This document shows, piece after piece, positions 44,210 through 53,823 of a DNA stretch of 64,000 nt. Every line of letters begins with the position of its first letter. The first letter of the stretch is position 1. Where the stretch lies: positions 124,001 through 188,000 of the forward strand of contig SVNT01000001.1 in assembly GCA_015066785.1 (NCBI GenBank), in the 5' to 3' direction. Below the pieces are notes generated by a model that was not told the DNA's origin, ran no database searches, and saw only the letters and a program-made list of their open reading frames with translations. The translations under genes and the position numbers were made by a program. This DNA comes from Ruminococcus sp. GTDB lineage: Bacteria > Bacillota > Clostridia > Oscillospirales > Ruminococcaceae.

Positions 44210-44659
44210 ATGAATGAATTTCCTTACAACTATGTACTGCTTTCTGCGGTAGTATCGTGGTGTGCGGCTCAGATTATCAAAACGATAATCCACGCTATAC
44301 AGTACCGCACATTCAATCCCGAGCGACTTTTCGGCTCAGGCGGAATGCCGAGTTCTCATTCCGCACTCGTATGTGCGGCAACGGTATCCTGCTGTCGTCA
44401 GGAGGGGCTTGAGTCTGCGGTAACCGCTGTAATGTTCCTTATGGCACTCGTTGTAATGTACGACGCTATGGGAGTGCGCCGTGCGGCAGGACTTCACGCA
44501 AGGGAACTCAACCGACTCAACAAGATAATTATGGAAAAAAACAGCGTGAGCGAAAAAACAAAGCAGCTCAAGGAATATATCGGACACACCCCGTTTGAAG
44601 TTCTCGGCGGTGCGGTACTCGGTATAATCATTTCGCTCTTTATGCCGATGACAATATAG
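44210..44659 (+). CDS. Divergent PAP2 family membrane protein (YuiD-like)
   Basis: The 149-residue membrane protein has the DUF212 signature FGSGGMPSSHSALVCAA and a second histidine block (GLHARELNRLN), with hydrophobic helices at both ends. The PAP2-like histidines suggest a phosphatase, possibly on a prenyl diphosphate given its place between ispA and dxs, but this is not proven for the family. Confidence 0.82.
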   Translation: MNEFPYNYVLLSAVVSWCAAQIIKTIIHAIQYRTFNPERLFGSGGMPSSHSALVCAATVSCCRQEGLESAVTAVMFLMALVVMYDAMGVRRAAGLHARELNRLNKIIMEKNSVSEKTKQLKEYIGHTPFEVLGGAVLGIIISLFMPMTI

Positions 44660-44668
44660 GATAAAAGT

Positions 44669-46540
44669 ATGAAAGAAACTAACCAGAAATCAATTTTACG
44701 TTGCAGGCTCTCCGACCTGAGATTGCCGTCAGACCTGAAAAAACTGACACTCTCTCAGTGCAGGGAGCTTTGCGCTGAAATAAGGCGTATACTCATAGAC
44801 ACCGTATCCGAAAACGGAGGGCACCTTTCCTCAAATCTCGGCACGGTTGAGCTTACTATGGCTATACACAGGGTATTCAACTCTCCGAAAGACAAAATCA
44901 TATGGGATGTCGGTCATCAGTCCTACACCCATAAGCTGTTGACGGGAAGATACAAGAAGTTCCCGTCTATCAGAAAAGAAGGCGGAATTTCGGGATTTCC
45001 CAAGCCGTCGGAATCTGTGCACGACAGTTTCATCAGTGGCCACAGCAGTAACTCAATTTCAGCGGCGTGCGGAATTGCAAGGGGAATGAAACTCCGTGGA
45101 AACGACGATAACTATGCAGTCGTCGTTATCGGAGACGGGGCTTTTACAGGCGGTATGGCGTACGAAGGCCTCAACAACGCAGGAAAAAGCAACGATAATA
45201 TAATCATTATCCTCAACGATAACGAAATGTCCATTTCGAAGAATGTCGGTGCGGTTGCAAAATATCTCTCGCAGATACGCTCAAGACCCGAATATCTTGA
45301 CACAAAGCGTTCTGTCGAGAAAATCCTCAACAAAACCCCGATAGTCGGCGAACCGCTTATAAAGGCGATTGTTGCGTCAAAATCGGCACTCAAAAGCGTG
45401 CTTTACCATAGCACGATGTTCGAAGACCTCGGTTTTGTATATCTCGGGCCTATTGACGGTCACAACCTTGCAGAGCTTGACAAAACTCTGCGTGCGGCGA
45501 AAAAGCTCAAGCACCCCGTGGTTGTTCATGTGAACACGGTCAAGGGCAAGGGCTATCTTCCTGCCGAAAAAAATCCGGGGGCATTTCACGGTGTTTCAAA
45601 CCTTGATGTGCTGAAGAAAAACCCCGAATATGTATCCGACGACAGTTTTTCCGCTGTTTTCGGGCAGGAGCTTACGAAAATCGCAAAGTACGATAAGCGT
45701 ATATGTGCTGTTACTGCGGCAATGAAGTACGGTACGGGACTTCAGTATTTCAGCAAAAATCACCCTGCGAGATTTTTCGATGTCGGTATAGCCGAACAGC
45801 ACGCAATCACATTTTCCGCAGGGCTTGCAAAAACGGGATTTCTTCCCGTAACTGCGGTGTATTCGAGCTTTCTTCAGCGTGCCTATGACCAGGTACTCCA
45901 CGATGCCGCTATCGGCAATGAGCATATAGTTATCGGTATCGACCGTGCAGGTCTTGTCGGCGAGGACGGCGAAACGCATCAGGGAATATTCGATGTTGCG
46001 TTTATGACGACAATCCCGAATGTTACTCTGTATTCACCCTCTTGCTATGAGGAACTTTCGCTTTGTCTTACCACGGCACTTCTTGATACAGACGGTGTAG
46101 TAGGGGTGAGATACCCCAGAGGAAACGATAAATCGGAATATGACAAGGAAAACCTCAACACAACCTATACATACGAAGAAAACGGCGCAGATACGCTTGT
46201 TGTGACATACGGAAGGATATACAACAACGCTGTAAAGGCTAAAAACATTACAGATGAATTTGACTTACTGAAGCTTACAAAAATCTTCCCGATTGACGAT
46301 GAAGCGGCAAGGATTGCATCAAAGTACAAAAAGGTTATTTTCTTTGAAGAAGGTATAAGAAACGGCGGAATTGCGGAACATCTGCTTGCAAAGCTAAAAG
46401 GCTTTACAGGTGAATATCACATTGTTGCGATTGACGGTTTCGTAAAACAAGCGTCTGTTGAGAGCCAGCTTGACTCCGCAGGACTCAGTGCGGAGAAAAT
46501 GGCAGAATTTATACGGAGTGTTAACAATGGCAAGGCTTGA
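44669..46540 (+). CDS. dxs: 1-deoxy-D-xylulose-5-phosphate synthase
   Basis: The 623-residue thiamine diphosphate enzyme joins pyruvate and glyceraldehyde-3-phosphate, the first step of the MEP pathway. Motifs: HLSSNLGTVELT, DVGHQSYTHKLLTGR, the ThDP-binding GDGAFTGGMAYEGLNNAG with NDNEMSIS, HVNTVKGKGY, and DRAGLVGEDGETHQG in the Pyr domain. Length and order match Dxs. The last 14 bases overlap tlyA. Confidence 0.97.
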   Translation: MKETNQKSILRCRLSDLRLPSDLKKLTLSQCRELCAEIRRILIDTVSENGGHLSSNLGTVELTMAIHRVFNSPKDKIIWDVGHQSYTHKLLTGRYKKFPSIRKEGGISGFPKPSESVHDSFISGHSSNSISAACGIARGMKLRGNDDNYAVVVIGDGAFTGGMAYEGLNNAGKSNDNIIIILNDNEMSISKNVGAVAKYLSQIRSRPEYLDTKRSVEKILNKTPIVGEPLIKAIVASKSALKSVLYHSTMFEDLGFVYLGPIDGHNLAELDKTLRAAKKLKHPVVVHVNTVKGKGYLPAEKNPGAFHGVSNLDVLKKNPEYVSDDSFSAVFGQELTKIAKYDKRICAVTAAMKYGTGLQYFSKNHPARFFDVGIAEQHAITFSAGLAKTGFLPVTAVYSSFLQRAYDQVLHDAAIGNEHIVIGIDRAGLVGEDGETHQGIFDVAFMTTIPNVTLYSPSCYEELSLCLTTALLDTDGVVGVRYPRGNDKSEYDKENLNTTYTYEENGADTLVVTYGRIYNNAVKAKNITDEFDLLKLTKIFPIDDEAARIASKYKKVIFFEEGIRNGGIAEHLLAKLKGFTGEYHIVAIDGFVKQASVESQLDSAGLSAEKMAEFIRSVNNGKA

Positions 46541-47318
46541 TCTGACGGTGTTTGAGCGTGGACTTTCCAAAAGCCGTGAAAACGCAAAGGCGATGATAAA
46601 GAACGGTTGTGTTTTCGTTAACGGAAAAGTCTGCACCAGACCCTCCGAAAATGTCAGTGAAACTGACGAAATCACCGCTGTCAGCGACAACGATTATGTC
46701 GGACGGGGCGGCGTAAAGCTCGCAAAGGCAATTGAATACTTCGGGATAACGCTTGACGGTGCCGTGTGCGTTGACATCGGTGCGTCGACGGGCGGATTTA
46801 CCGATTGTATGCTCCGCAACGGCGCAAAAAAGGTTTATTCCGTTGATGTGGGAACAGGTCAGCTTGCCGAGGAACTTATAGCAAATCCTGCTGTCGTCAA
46901 CCTCGAAAAAACAGATATACGAAATCTTCCCAAAGACTTTTTTGCGGAAGAAATCAACTTTATTGCAGTTGATGTATCATTTATTTCTCTGACGCTGATT
47001 TTACCGAAGGTTGCGGAGATTTTATCCGACAACGGTGAGGCGGTTCTGCTCATAAAACCTCAGTTTGAGGCAGGGCGGAAGAATCTCAACAAGAACGGCG
47101 TTGTAAAATCCCCGAAAATTCACCGTGAGGTTATTGACGGGATAATTTCGTTTTCGTCGGCAATGTTCGGCACGGCAGGACTTACATATTCTCCCGTTGC
47201 CAGAAAAGACGGAAATATCGAGTATCTTCTGCATCTTCGCAAAAATTGCGACACCGTTGCTGTTGATACCGCAAAAATTGTGGCTGACGCCGCAAAAAAT
47301 GTAATTTACGATAAATAA
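46527..47318 (+). CDS. tlyA: TlyA family rRNA 2'-O-methyltransferase
   Basis: The 263-residue protein starts at MARLDLTVFERGL (ACGGAGTG upstream). An N-terminal S4 RNA-binding domain (residues 1-60) precedes an FtsJ-like SAM domain with DIGASTGGFTDCML and KPQFEAGR. TlyA methylates 16S and 23S rRNA in other species. It overlaps dxs, as in Bacillus yqxC. Confidence 0.94.
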   Translation: MARLDLTVFERGLSKSRENAKAMIKNGCVFVNGKVCTRPSENVSETDEITAVSDNDYVGRGGVKLAKAIEYFGITLDGAVCVDIGASTGGFTDCMLRNGAKKVYSVDVGTGQLAEELIANPAVVNLEKTDIRNLPKDFFAEEINFIAVDVSFISLTLILPKVAEILSDNGEAVLLIKPQFEAGRKNLNKNGVVKSPKIHREVIDGIISFSSAMFGTAGLTYSPVARKDGNIEYLLHLRKNCDTVAVDTAKIVADAAKNVIYDK

Positions 47319-47331
47319 GGAGGGAAAGTCG

Positions 47332-48186
47332 GTGAAAGTTTTTTTATATCCTAATTTCAGCAAAAAAAATGCGCTCGGCTGCGCAATTTCGGTATGCGAT
47401 ATACTTTCTGCTCTTGGGGCGGAGATTTTTGCCGACGAGAAGTACACTTCCGAGCTTGGCGGAAAATCCGTCGTTTTCGGTAAGGAAAATCTTGCATCCT
47501 CCGATATTGTCATAGCAATCGGCGGCGACGGAACAATCCTCCGTGCCGCAAAATACGCCTCGGTGTACGATATTCCCGTACTTGGCGTGAACAGCGGTCG
47601 CCTTGGCTTTATGGCGTCGCTTGAAATTGATAATCTCGACAGACTTTCATGCCTTGTAAGCGGAGATTATTCGGTGGAGGAGCGTATGACGCTTTCTCTC
47701 CTGCACAGAACAGCAGGCGCAGAGAAGGAATACTACGCACTCAACGACATTGTGATTTCACGCCCGTATTCAAAGCTCGGGGATTTCACAGTCCGTGCCG
47801 ACGGAAAGGTCGCAAGCGTTCTCCGTGCAGACGGGCTTGTATTCTCGACGCCTACGGGCTCTACGGCGTATTCTCTTTCGGCCGGCGGCCCTATAATCGA
47901 ACCCGATATGGAGTGTATTGAGTTTACGCCGATATGCTCGCACTCTCTCTTTTCGAGGACAATTTTATTTTCTCCCGAAAGGAAGATTTCGGTTAAGCAT
48001 AATTCCGACGGTGAGGATATTTATTTCTGCACGGATGGTGGAGAAAGGATAGAATTCTCTTCCGATGACGAAATAATCATAGAAAAATCAGAAAAGAAGA
48101 TAAAGCTCGTTGAAATCGGCGGAAACAAGTTCTTTGATTCCGTCAACAACAAGCTTATGCAGTCGATAAAGGGGGAAAGAGAGTGA
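47332..48186 (+). CDS. nadK: NAD kinase
   Basis: The 284-residue protein uses a GTG start after GGAGGGAAAGTCG. The GGDGT motif (near residue 66) and NSGRLGFMA, then DGLVFSTPTGSTAYSLSAGGP, define NAD kinase. It makes NADP. It overlaps argR by 4 bases. Confidence 0.96.
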   Translation: MKVFLYPNFSKKNALGCAISVCDILSALGAEIFADEKYTSELGGKSVVFGKENLASSDIVIAIGGDGTILRAAKYASVYDIPVLGVNSGRLGFMASLEIDNLDRLSCLVSGDYSVEERMTLSLLHRTAGAEKEYYALNDIVISRPYSKLGDFTVRADGKVASVLRADGLVFSTPTGSTAYSLSAGGPIIEPDMECIEFTPICSHSLFSRTILFSPERKISVKHNSDGEDIYFCTDGGERIEFSSDDEIIIEKSEKKIKLVEIGGNKFFDSVNNKLMQSIKGERE

Positions 48187-48635
48187 AAAAAGCAAGACTT
48201 GCAAAGATGCTTGAGCTTATAGAAGAATACGAAATCGACACGCAGGAGGCTATGCTCTCTTACCTTCAGAGTTACGGCTTTAATGTCACGCAGGCAACGG
48301 TTTCGAGAGATATCCGTGAACTCAAGCTGTCAAAAGTCCTTACGGAAAGCGGCAAGCACAAGTATATTGCCGTGCCCGTTGATTCCAACAAGCAGGAAAG
48401 ACTTGATTCTATCTTCAGGTCGTCTGTAATCAGCGTTGATTATGCGGTGAATACCGTTGTTATAAAGTGCGACGCAGGTATGGCCCAGGCGGCGTGTGCA
48501 TCCTTTGACGCTATGAATTATGACGGCGTTATGGGAAGTCTTGCCGGTGACGACACTATTTTTGTTCTGACCAAAAGCGAACAGTGTGCGTCGGAACTTG
48601 TGAAAAATCTTTCACGAAACATAAAAAGCACATAG
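48183..48635 (+). CDS. argR: Arginine repressor ArgR/AhrC
   Basis: The 150-residue protein uses a GTG start overlapping the nadK stop. An N-terminal winged helix with SQATVSRDI-type sequence (TQATVSRDIRELKLSKV) is followed by the arginine-binding oligomerisation domain (GTIAGDDT-type region reads GSLAGDDTIFVL). Position between nadK and recN corresponds to Bacillus ahrC. Confidence 0.95.
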   Translation: MKKARLAKMLELIEEYEIDTQEAMLSYLQSYGFNVTQATVSRDIRELKLSKVLTESGKHKYIAVPVDSNKQERLDSIFRSSVISVDYAVNTVVIKCDAGMAQAACASFDAMNYDGVMGSLAGDDTIFVLTKSEQCASELVKNLSRNIKST

Positions 48636-48672
48636 ACTGAATTTGAATTTATACGGAAAGGCGGTGAAATAA

Positions 48673-50340
48673 ATGCTTTCGGAGCTTTACATTGAAAATC
48701 TTGCGGTTATCCGTGAAACCTCGGTGAACTTCTGCAAAAACCTCAATATCTTTACGGGAGAAACAGGTGCGGGAAAATCAATCCTCATAAACGGAATAAA
48801 TGCTATTCTCGGACAGCGTATAACAAGGGATTTCGTGCGTACGGGTGAAGAAAAGGCGTTTATTTCGGCTACCTTTACCGATATTCCCGAAAATGCCGTT
48901 AAAAAACTGGAGGAGCTTGGTTTCTCTTGTCCTGACAGAACGGTTATTCTTTCGAGGGAGATTTCTTCCGACGGGGGAAGTGTTGCAAGGATAAATCAGC
49001 GTCCTGCGACTGTTTCCGCAATGCACGATGTCGGCGGACTTCTTATAAACATTCACGGACAGCACGACAGCCAGGTTCTTCTTTCGCCTGAAAGACACCT
49101 CGGCATTATCGATAGTTTCGGTGAGCTTGACAGTATGATTTCGGAGTACAGGGAGAGTTTCCGTCAGTTGCAGGAGATTTCACGCAATCTCAAGAGCATT
49201 ATGCTCGACGAGGCGAAGAAGTCGGAGCGCATTGAAAAACTCTCCGAAATAGTTGACGAAATCGGAAGTCTTGACCTTGAGGACGGCGAAGATATTGCTA
49301 TCGAGGAGGAATTCCAGCTTGCAAAGAACAGCGACCTTATTCTCAAGGCACTTAATCTTTCGAACGAGGCACTCAACAGCGAAACCGAGGTATCGGCACT
49401 CGACCTTATAGGTCAGGCGTCGGAACAGCTTTCACGCTTTGCCGATGTTTCAGCGGATATAGATGCACTCTGCAAACGCCTTTCTTCCGCTGTTATCGAG
49501 CTTTCGGACATTTCCGACGAACTCTCGAAAATCGGCGACGGCATAGATATAAACGGCGAGAGATATGACTACCTCACAAAACGCCGTGACACGATAAACA
49601 GACTGAAGAAAAAATACGGCCCCGAACTTTCGGACGTTATAAAAACATACGAAAATTCCGCAGAGGAGCTTGCGGCACTTTCGTCATCCGATGAAGAAAT
49701 AAAGCGTCTTGAGGGTGAGAAAAACCGTCTTCTTTCCGAAGTGACCGCAAAGGCAAAGGCACTTTCGGAGGCGAGAACAAAGGCGGGAGAGCGTTTTGTT
49801 TCGGAAGTCGGAAAGGAACTTGCATTCCTTGATATGCCGAATGTAAAGCTCGCAGTTTCGCACGAAACGGGAAAGCTGACAGCAAACGGTATGGATACTC
49901 TTGAACTGCTCATATCCTCAAACCCGGGAGAGCCGCCGAAGCCTATCGCAAAAATTGCGTCGGGCGGTGAGCTTTCGAGAATAATGCTTGCACTCAAGTG
50001 CGTTATCGCCGACAAGGACGATATTCCCACTATGATATTTGATGAAATCGACGCAGGCGTTTCGGGAAGAGCGGCACAGAAAATCGGCATAAAGCTCGCA
50101 CAGATAGGAAAACTCCGTCAGGTGCTTTGTGTCACTCATCTGGCGCAGATTGCCGTTATGGCGGACAATCACCTTATGATTGAAAAGAAGGTTTCCGACG
50201 GAAGAACGATAACTACCGTAAAGCCGCTTGATTTTGAGGGAAGAAAACTCGAAATTGCAAGAATTATGGGCGGCGATAATATTACGGAGCTTATGCTCGA
50301 AAACGCCGAGGAACTTCTGAAAACCAAAAACAATACTTGA
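48673..50340 (+). CDS. recN: DNA repair protein RecN
   Basis: The 555-residue SMC-like protein has Walker A GETGAGKS (near residue 31), QHDSQVLL, a central coiled-coil (residues about 150-370), the ABC signature ASGGELSRIMLALK and Walker B TMIFDEIDAGVSGRAA. RecN acts at double-strand breaks. It ends the operon; no terminator precedes the next promoter, whose -35 begins inside the recN stop region. Confidence 0.97.
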   Translation: MLSELYIENLAVIRETSVNFCKNLNIFTGETGAGKSILINGINAILGQRITRDFVRTGEEKAFISATFTDIPENAVKKLEELGFSCPDRTVILSREISSDGGSVARINQRPATVSAMHDVGGLLINIHGQHDSQVLLSPERHLGIIDSFGELDSMISEYRESFRQLQEISRNLKSIMLDEAKKSERIEKLSEIVDEIGSLDLEDGEDIAIEEEFQLAKNSDLILKALNLSNEALNSETEVSALDLIGQASEQLSRFADVSADIDALCKRLSSAVIELSDISDELSKIGDGIDINGERYDYLTKRRDTINRLKKKYGPELSDVIKTYENSAEELAALSSSDEEIKRLEGEKNRLLSEVTAKAKALSEARTKAGERFVSEVGKELAFLDMPNVKLAVSHETGKLTANGMDTLELLISSNPGEPPKPIAKIASGGELSRIMLALKCVIADKDDIPTMIFDEIDAGVSGRAAQKIGIKLAQIGKLRQVLCVTHLAQIAVMADNHLMIEKKVSDGRTITTVKPLDFEGRKLEIARIMGGDNITELMLENAEELLKTKNNT

Positions 50341-50365
50341 CAATACACGTTTTGTATGCTATGAT
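50337..50365 (+). promoter_or_regulatory. Promoter of the T-box operon
   Basis: TTGACA (50337-50342, overlapping the recN stop), 17 bp, TATGAT (50360-50365). Confidence 0.78.
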
Positions 50366-50371
50366 ACAACC

Positions 50372-50614
50372 ATATTTTAAAGGCTTTGACGAGAACAAGT
50401 AGCCACATCGGGTGCACTCAAAGAGAGCTTTCGGTCGGTGCGAGAAAGCAGGCACGGTTGCGGTGAATACATCTCTGAGCTGATTTCCTGAACTTACAGT
50501 AGGGGAATACGGACAGCGCCCGTTACAGCGCCACGAGGTCGGCATCTGCCGATAAACTGAGGTGGTACCACGATAATTCGTCCTCTGACTTTTGTCAGAG
50601 GGCTTTTTTATTTT
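50372..50614 (+). promoter_or_regulatory. Tyrosine-specific T-box leader
   Basis: The leader has the T-box order: AAGTAGCC, then AGAGAGC and GGTGCGAG of stem I, a specifier loop GAATACATC with TAC (Tyr) at 50468-50470, the T-box core GAGGTGGTACCACG at 50559-50572, and a terminator CCTCTGAC/GTCAGAGG followed by TTTTTTA (50581-50614). Uncharged tRNA-Tyr should pair with the specifier and the core and open the terminator. It controls a methyltransferase gene and tyrS. Confidence 0.93.
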
Positions 50615-50631
50615 GACAGGAGAGTGATTTT

Positions 50632-51417
50632 GTGATAAATTCGTCCATAGATAACGGAAAAGGCTTTGACTGGGGAAAAACATCCTCGGATTACGCAAAA
50701 TACCGTGATATATATCCCGAAGAATTCTATCGTAAAATTCTTTCTCTCGGAATATGCACAGAGGGGCAGAAGGTTCTTGACATCGGTACGGGAACGGGCG
50801 TTATTCCTCGGAATATGTATCGCTTCGGTGCAGAATTTACGGGGACTGACATTTCGGAAAATCAGATTGAACAGGCGAAAATTCTGGCAGAAAATTCGGG
50901 TATGGGTATAGAATTTCTCTGTTGCCCGACGGAAGAACTCAATTTCCCCGATGAGAGCTTTGATGTTATAACCGCTTGCCAGTGCTTCTTTTACTTCGAC
51001 CACAATGTGACGGCGCAGATACTTCACAGAATGCTTAAAAATGGCGGAAAGGTTGCACTTTTATATATGGCGTGGCTGCCTTTTGAGGACAAAATTGCGG
51101 GAGAGAGCGAAAGGCTCGTGCTTGAATACAACCCCGAGTGGACAGGCTGTAAGGAAACACGGCACGAGATTTTTATTCCCGAGGTTTACGACGGTTTCTT
51201 CAGGCGTGTTAACAGCGAGGTGTTCGATGTGAAGGTTCCGTTCACCCGTGAAAGCTGGAACGGACGTATCAAGGCGTGCAGAGGAATAGGCGCATCGCTT
51301 TCCGAGGAGGAAATTTCACGTTTCGATAAAGAGCATATTGAATTGCTGAAAAAAATCGCACCCGAAGAATTTGAAATACTTCATTACTGTGCGATTTCTG
51401 TAATTGAAAAAATATAA
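50632..51417 (+). CDS. Class I SAM-dependent methyltransferase in the tyrS operon
   Basis: The 261-residue protein starts at GTG after GGAGAGTGATTTT. A Methyltransf_11/25-type domain shows VLDIGTGTGVIPRNM (near residue 47) and FDVITACQCFFYFD. The C-terminal part (ETRHEIFIPEVYDGFFRRV, ACRGIGASLSEEEISRF) is that of small-molecule methyltransferases. It lies between the T-box and tyrS, with 21 bp to tyrS, so it should be induced by tyrosine starvation. Substrate unknown. Confidence 0.85.
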   Translation: MINSSIDNGKGFDWGKTSSDYAKYRDIYPEEFYRKILSLGICTEGQKVLDIGTGTGVIPRNMYRFGAEFTGTDISENQIEQAKILAENSGMGIEFLCCPTEELNFPDESFDVITACQCFFYFDHNVTAQILHRMLKNGGKVALLYMAWLPFEDKIAGESERLVLEYNPEWTGCKETRHEIFIPEVYDGFFRRVNSEVFDVKVPFTRESWNGRIKACRGIGASLSEEEISRFDKEHIELLKKIAPEEFEILHYCAISVIEKI

Positions 51418-51438
51418 TTATATAAAGGAGTAAAGGTT

Positions 51439-52638
51439 ATGAAAATGTATGACGAACTCGTTGCCCGTGGACTTATTGCACAGGTAACCGACGAAAAGGA
51501 AATCCGTGAGATGATTGACAACGGAAAGGCAACTTTCTATATCGGGTTTGACCCGACAGCAGACAGCCTTCATGTAGGTCACTTTATGGCACTCTGCCTT
51601 ATGAAAAGACTTCAGATGGCGGGAAACAAGCCTATCGCACTTCTCGGTGGCGGTACGGGAATGATAGGCGACCCCTCGGGTAAGTCGGATATGAGAAAGA
51701 TGCTCACAAAGGAAGATATCGAGCATAACATCGAATGCTTCAAAAAGCAGATGAGCCGTTTCATCGACTTCTCCGACGGCAAGGCTATAATGGTCAACAA
51801 CGCAGACTGGCTCCTCAACCTCAACTATATTGATGTTCTCCGTGAAGTAGGCGCTTGCTTCTCGGTAAACAAGATGCTCACTTTCGAGTGCTACAAGCAG
51901 AGAATGGAAAGAGGACTTACATTCCTTGAATTCAACTATATGATTATGCAGAGCTATGACTTCTATATGCTCTATCAGAAGTACGGCTGTAATATGCAGT
52001 TCGGCGGAGATGACCAGTGGGCAAATATGCTCGGAGGTACAGAACTTATCCGTAAGAAACTCGGAAAAGACGCTCATGCAATGACAATCACACTTCTCCT
52101 CAACTCTGAGGGTAAGAAGATGGGCAAGACGGAAAAGGGGGCTGTATGGCTCGACCCCGAAAAGACAAGCCCGTTTGAATTCTATCAGTACTGGAGAAAC
52201 GTTGCCGACAGTGATGTTATGAAGTGTATCCGTATGCTCACATTCCTTCCGCTTGAGGAAATCGAAAAGATGTCCGACTGGGAAGGCAGTCAGCTCAACA
52301 AGGCGAAGGAAATCCTTGCTTACGAACTCACAAAGCTCGTTCACGGCGAAGAAGAGGCAAACAAGGCTGACGCATCGGCAAAGGCGCTTTTCGGTGGCAA
52401 CGGAATTACAGACGATATGCCGACAACAGAAATCACAGAAAAGACAATCGGTGTGCTTGACCTTCTCGTAGCTACAAAGCTCACAGCGTCAAAGTCTGAG
52501 GCGAGAAGACTTGTTCAGGGCGGGGGAGTTTCAATTGACGACCGCAAGATTGCAGACCCTGCGGAAATCCTTGAAATCGACGGCTCGGCAATTATCAAGA
52601 AGGGTAAGAAGACTTACCACAAGGTAGTTGTGAAGTAA
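51439..52638 (+). CDS. tyrS: Tyrosyl-tRNA synthetase
   Basis: The 399-residue class I synthetase has the HIGH equivalent HVGH in [13 protein letters not shown], the tyrosine pocket [25 protein letters not shown], the KMSKS equivalent KMGKT and a C-terminal S4 domain ([17 protein letters not shown]). It is regulated by the upstream T-box. The KMGKT form and lengthened C-terminus suggest the TyrZ-like/long subclass but this is uncertain. Confidence 0.97.
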   Translation: MKMYDELVARGLIAQVTDEKEIREMIDNGKATFYIGFDPTADSLHVGHFMALCLMKRLQMAGNKPIALLGGGTGMIGDPSGKSDMRKMLTKEDIEHNIECFKKQMSRFIDFSDGKAIMVNNADWLLNLNYIDVLREVGACFSVNKMLTFECYKQRMERGLTFLEFNYMIMQSYDFYMLYQKYGCNMQFGGDDQWANMLGGTELIRKKLGKDAHAMTITLLLNSEGKKMGKTEKGAVWLDPEKTSPFEFYQYWRNVADSDVMKCIRMLTFLPLEEIEKMSDWEGSQLNKAKEILAYELTKLVHGEEEANKADASAKALFGGNGITDDMPTTEITEKTIGVLDLLVATKLTASKSEARRLVQGGGVSIDDRKIADPAEILEIDGSAIIKKGKKTYHKVVVK

Positions 52639-52645
52639 GAAAAAT

Positions 52646-52917
52646 AAAAAAGGTATCGGAAATAAGGACGATACCCATAAAGAAGTTTTTATGCGTACTG
52701 TTGAGGAAAACCCTTTTGAAAAAGGTTTTTCCTCAAACTCCTTTCCTAAAACTTTGAATTTAAAAACAAGCCCATAGGGTAAATCCCTATGGGCTTGTTT
52801 GACTTAAAAGTCTTTGAAGGGGAGTACGAGGGGGACCTTTCTTCAGAAAGATTCCCCTCGGCAAATACATATAAAATTTCTGTACGGGCGTTATCCTCAA
52901 CCCGATACCTTTTATTT
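52646..52917 (+). repeat. Palindromic intergenic element, copy C
   Basis: The element fills the gap between tyrS and a convergent DUF4190 gene. Outer arms AAAAAGGTATCGG and CCGATACCTTTTATTT pair; central hairpin ACAAGCCCATAGGG/CCCTATGGGCTTGT; side hairpins TTGAGGAAAACCC/GGTTTTTCCTCAA and CGAGGGG/CCCCTCG. Compared with copy B, GGCATCGG has become GGTATCGG with CCGATGCC becoming CCGATACC, a compensated change. No protein is encoded. Confidence 0.9.
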
Positions 52918-52918
52918 T

Positions 52919-53287
52919 TTATGAAGTTGCCACAGCGAGAATGATAAATAGCACGATGAAGAACATAACGAGTGATATTACAGAAACGATTATTCCTGCA
53001 ATGGCGATGTTTCTTCCGTCGCGCTTCTGCTTCAATGAAATATAACCCATAATTATGCTTATTACAGGCAAGGGGAGAGCAATCAGCGTGCATATCAGGA
53101 AAAGACCGCATATTCCGATTAAAAGAGAGGAAATCGCAAGGGAATTACTCTGCTTTTGCTGTTCTATTTCGTATTCATCATACAGCTTGTGATAAACCTC
53201 GTCTTCGCCTTCAAGATATTCGTCACGGGATTTTTTATCCGTGTCGTCGGGTCTGAAGTCAAAGACATCGATGTTGAATTCGTCCAT
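52919..53287 (-). CDS. DUF4190-type membrane protein (second gene)
   Basis: The 122-residue protein starts at MDEFNIDVF; a TTG four codons earlier is possible. An acidic N-terminus of about 45 residues precedes two transmembrane segments with the DUF4190 pattern (SNSLAISSLLIGICGLF, ISIIMGYISLKQKRDGRNIAIAGIIVS). Translation is coupled to the upstream gene, whose stop is 4 bp away. Function unknown. Its stop codon sits at the edge of palindromic element C. Confidence 0.75.
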   Translation of the reverse strand: MDEFNIDVFDFRPDDTDKKSRDEYLEGEDEVYHKLYDEYEIEQQKQSNSLAISSLLIGICGLFLICTLIALPLPVISIIMGYISLKQKRDGRNIAIAGIIVSVISLVMFFIVLFIILAVATS

Positions 53288-53291
53288 CGGG

Positions 53292-53801
53292 TTATTCAAT
53301 CGTCATTTCTTCCATAGCTTCATTGAGGGTTTCTATGATTTCGTTGAGCTCTTCATTGTACTCTTCTTCATCAATCAAACCTTCTTCATAGTCCTTTTCA
53401 AGCTGGACTATTTCGTTATAAAGCTCTGATGTTGAAATGCCTGCACTTTCAAATGCGTTGTGAGCAAGCGTCATGGAATAAGCCATAAACGCACCGGAAA
53501 TAAGCGCAAGTGCACCGAGAACGATACCTGTGATAGCCATTCCTTTTCCTGCGCCCTTTGTTGCGAGGGAAGCAGTGCCGAGAACAATTGCAATTACAGA
53601 AATCACTATGGGGATGTACATAAGGGGCTTTGCGTAAAGTGACATTGACGAGAAGATACAACCTGTGAGGAAGATGAGAATTCCGACAATGAGAGATGCT
53701 ATTGCAAGTCCCTTCTTGCCACCTGTCTGTTCTTCGCTGGGTTCGTAGGAAACATAGTTGTTTCCGCCTTCTCCGTAGGGGTTCTGGTAGTTATTTTCCA
53801 T
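53292..53801 (-). CDS. DUF4190-type membrane protein (first gene)
   Basis: The 169-residue protein has a Tyr/Gly/Asn-rich N-terminus (NNYQNPYGEGGNNY), then hydrophobic segments with GKKGLAIASLIVGIL and GAGKGMAITGIVLGALALI, the DUF4190 double repeat, and an acidic helical tail (EEEYNEELNEIIETLNEAMEEM). It is 22 bp downstream of ackA on the same strand and related to the next gene. Function unknown. Confidence 0.78.
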   Translation of the reverse strand: MENNYQNPYGEGGNNYVSYEPSEEQTGGKKGLAIASLIVGILIFLTGCIFSSMSLYAKPLMYIPIVISVIAIVLGTASLATKGAGKGMAITGIVLGALALISGAFMAYSMTLAHNAFESAGISTSELYNEIVQLEKDYEEGLIDEEEYNEELNEIIETLNEAMEEMTIE

Positions 53802-53823
53802 TGTTTTTCTCCTTTTACTTCAA

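Noticed and set aside
52746..53111. Minus-strand 121-codon open frame across element C
   Set aside because: It runs through the palindrome and against the DUF4190 gene in another frame; composition is not coding-like.
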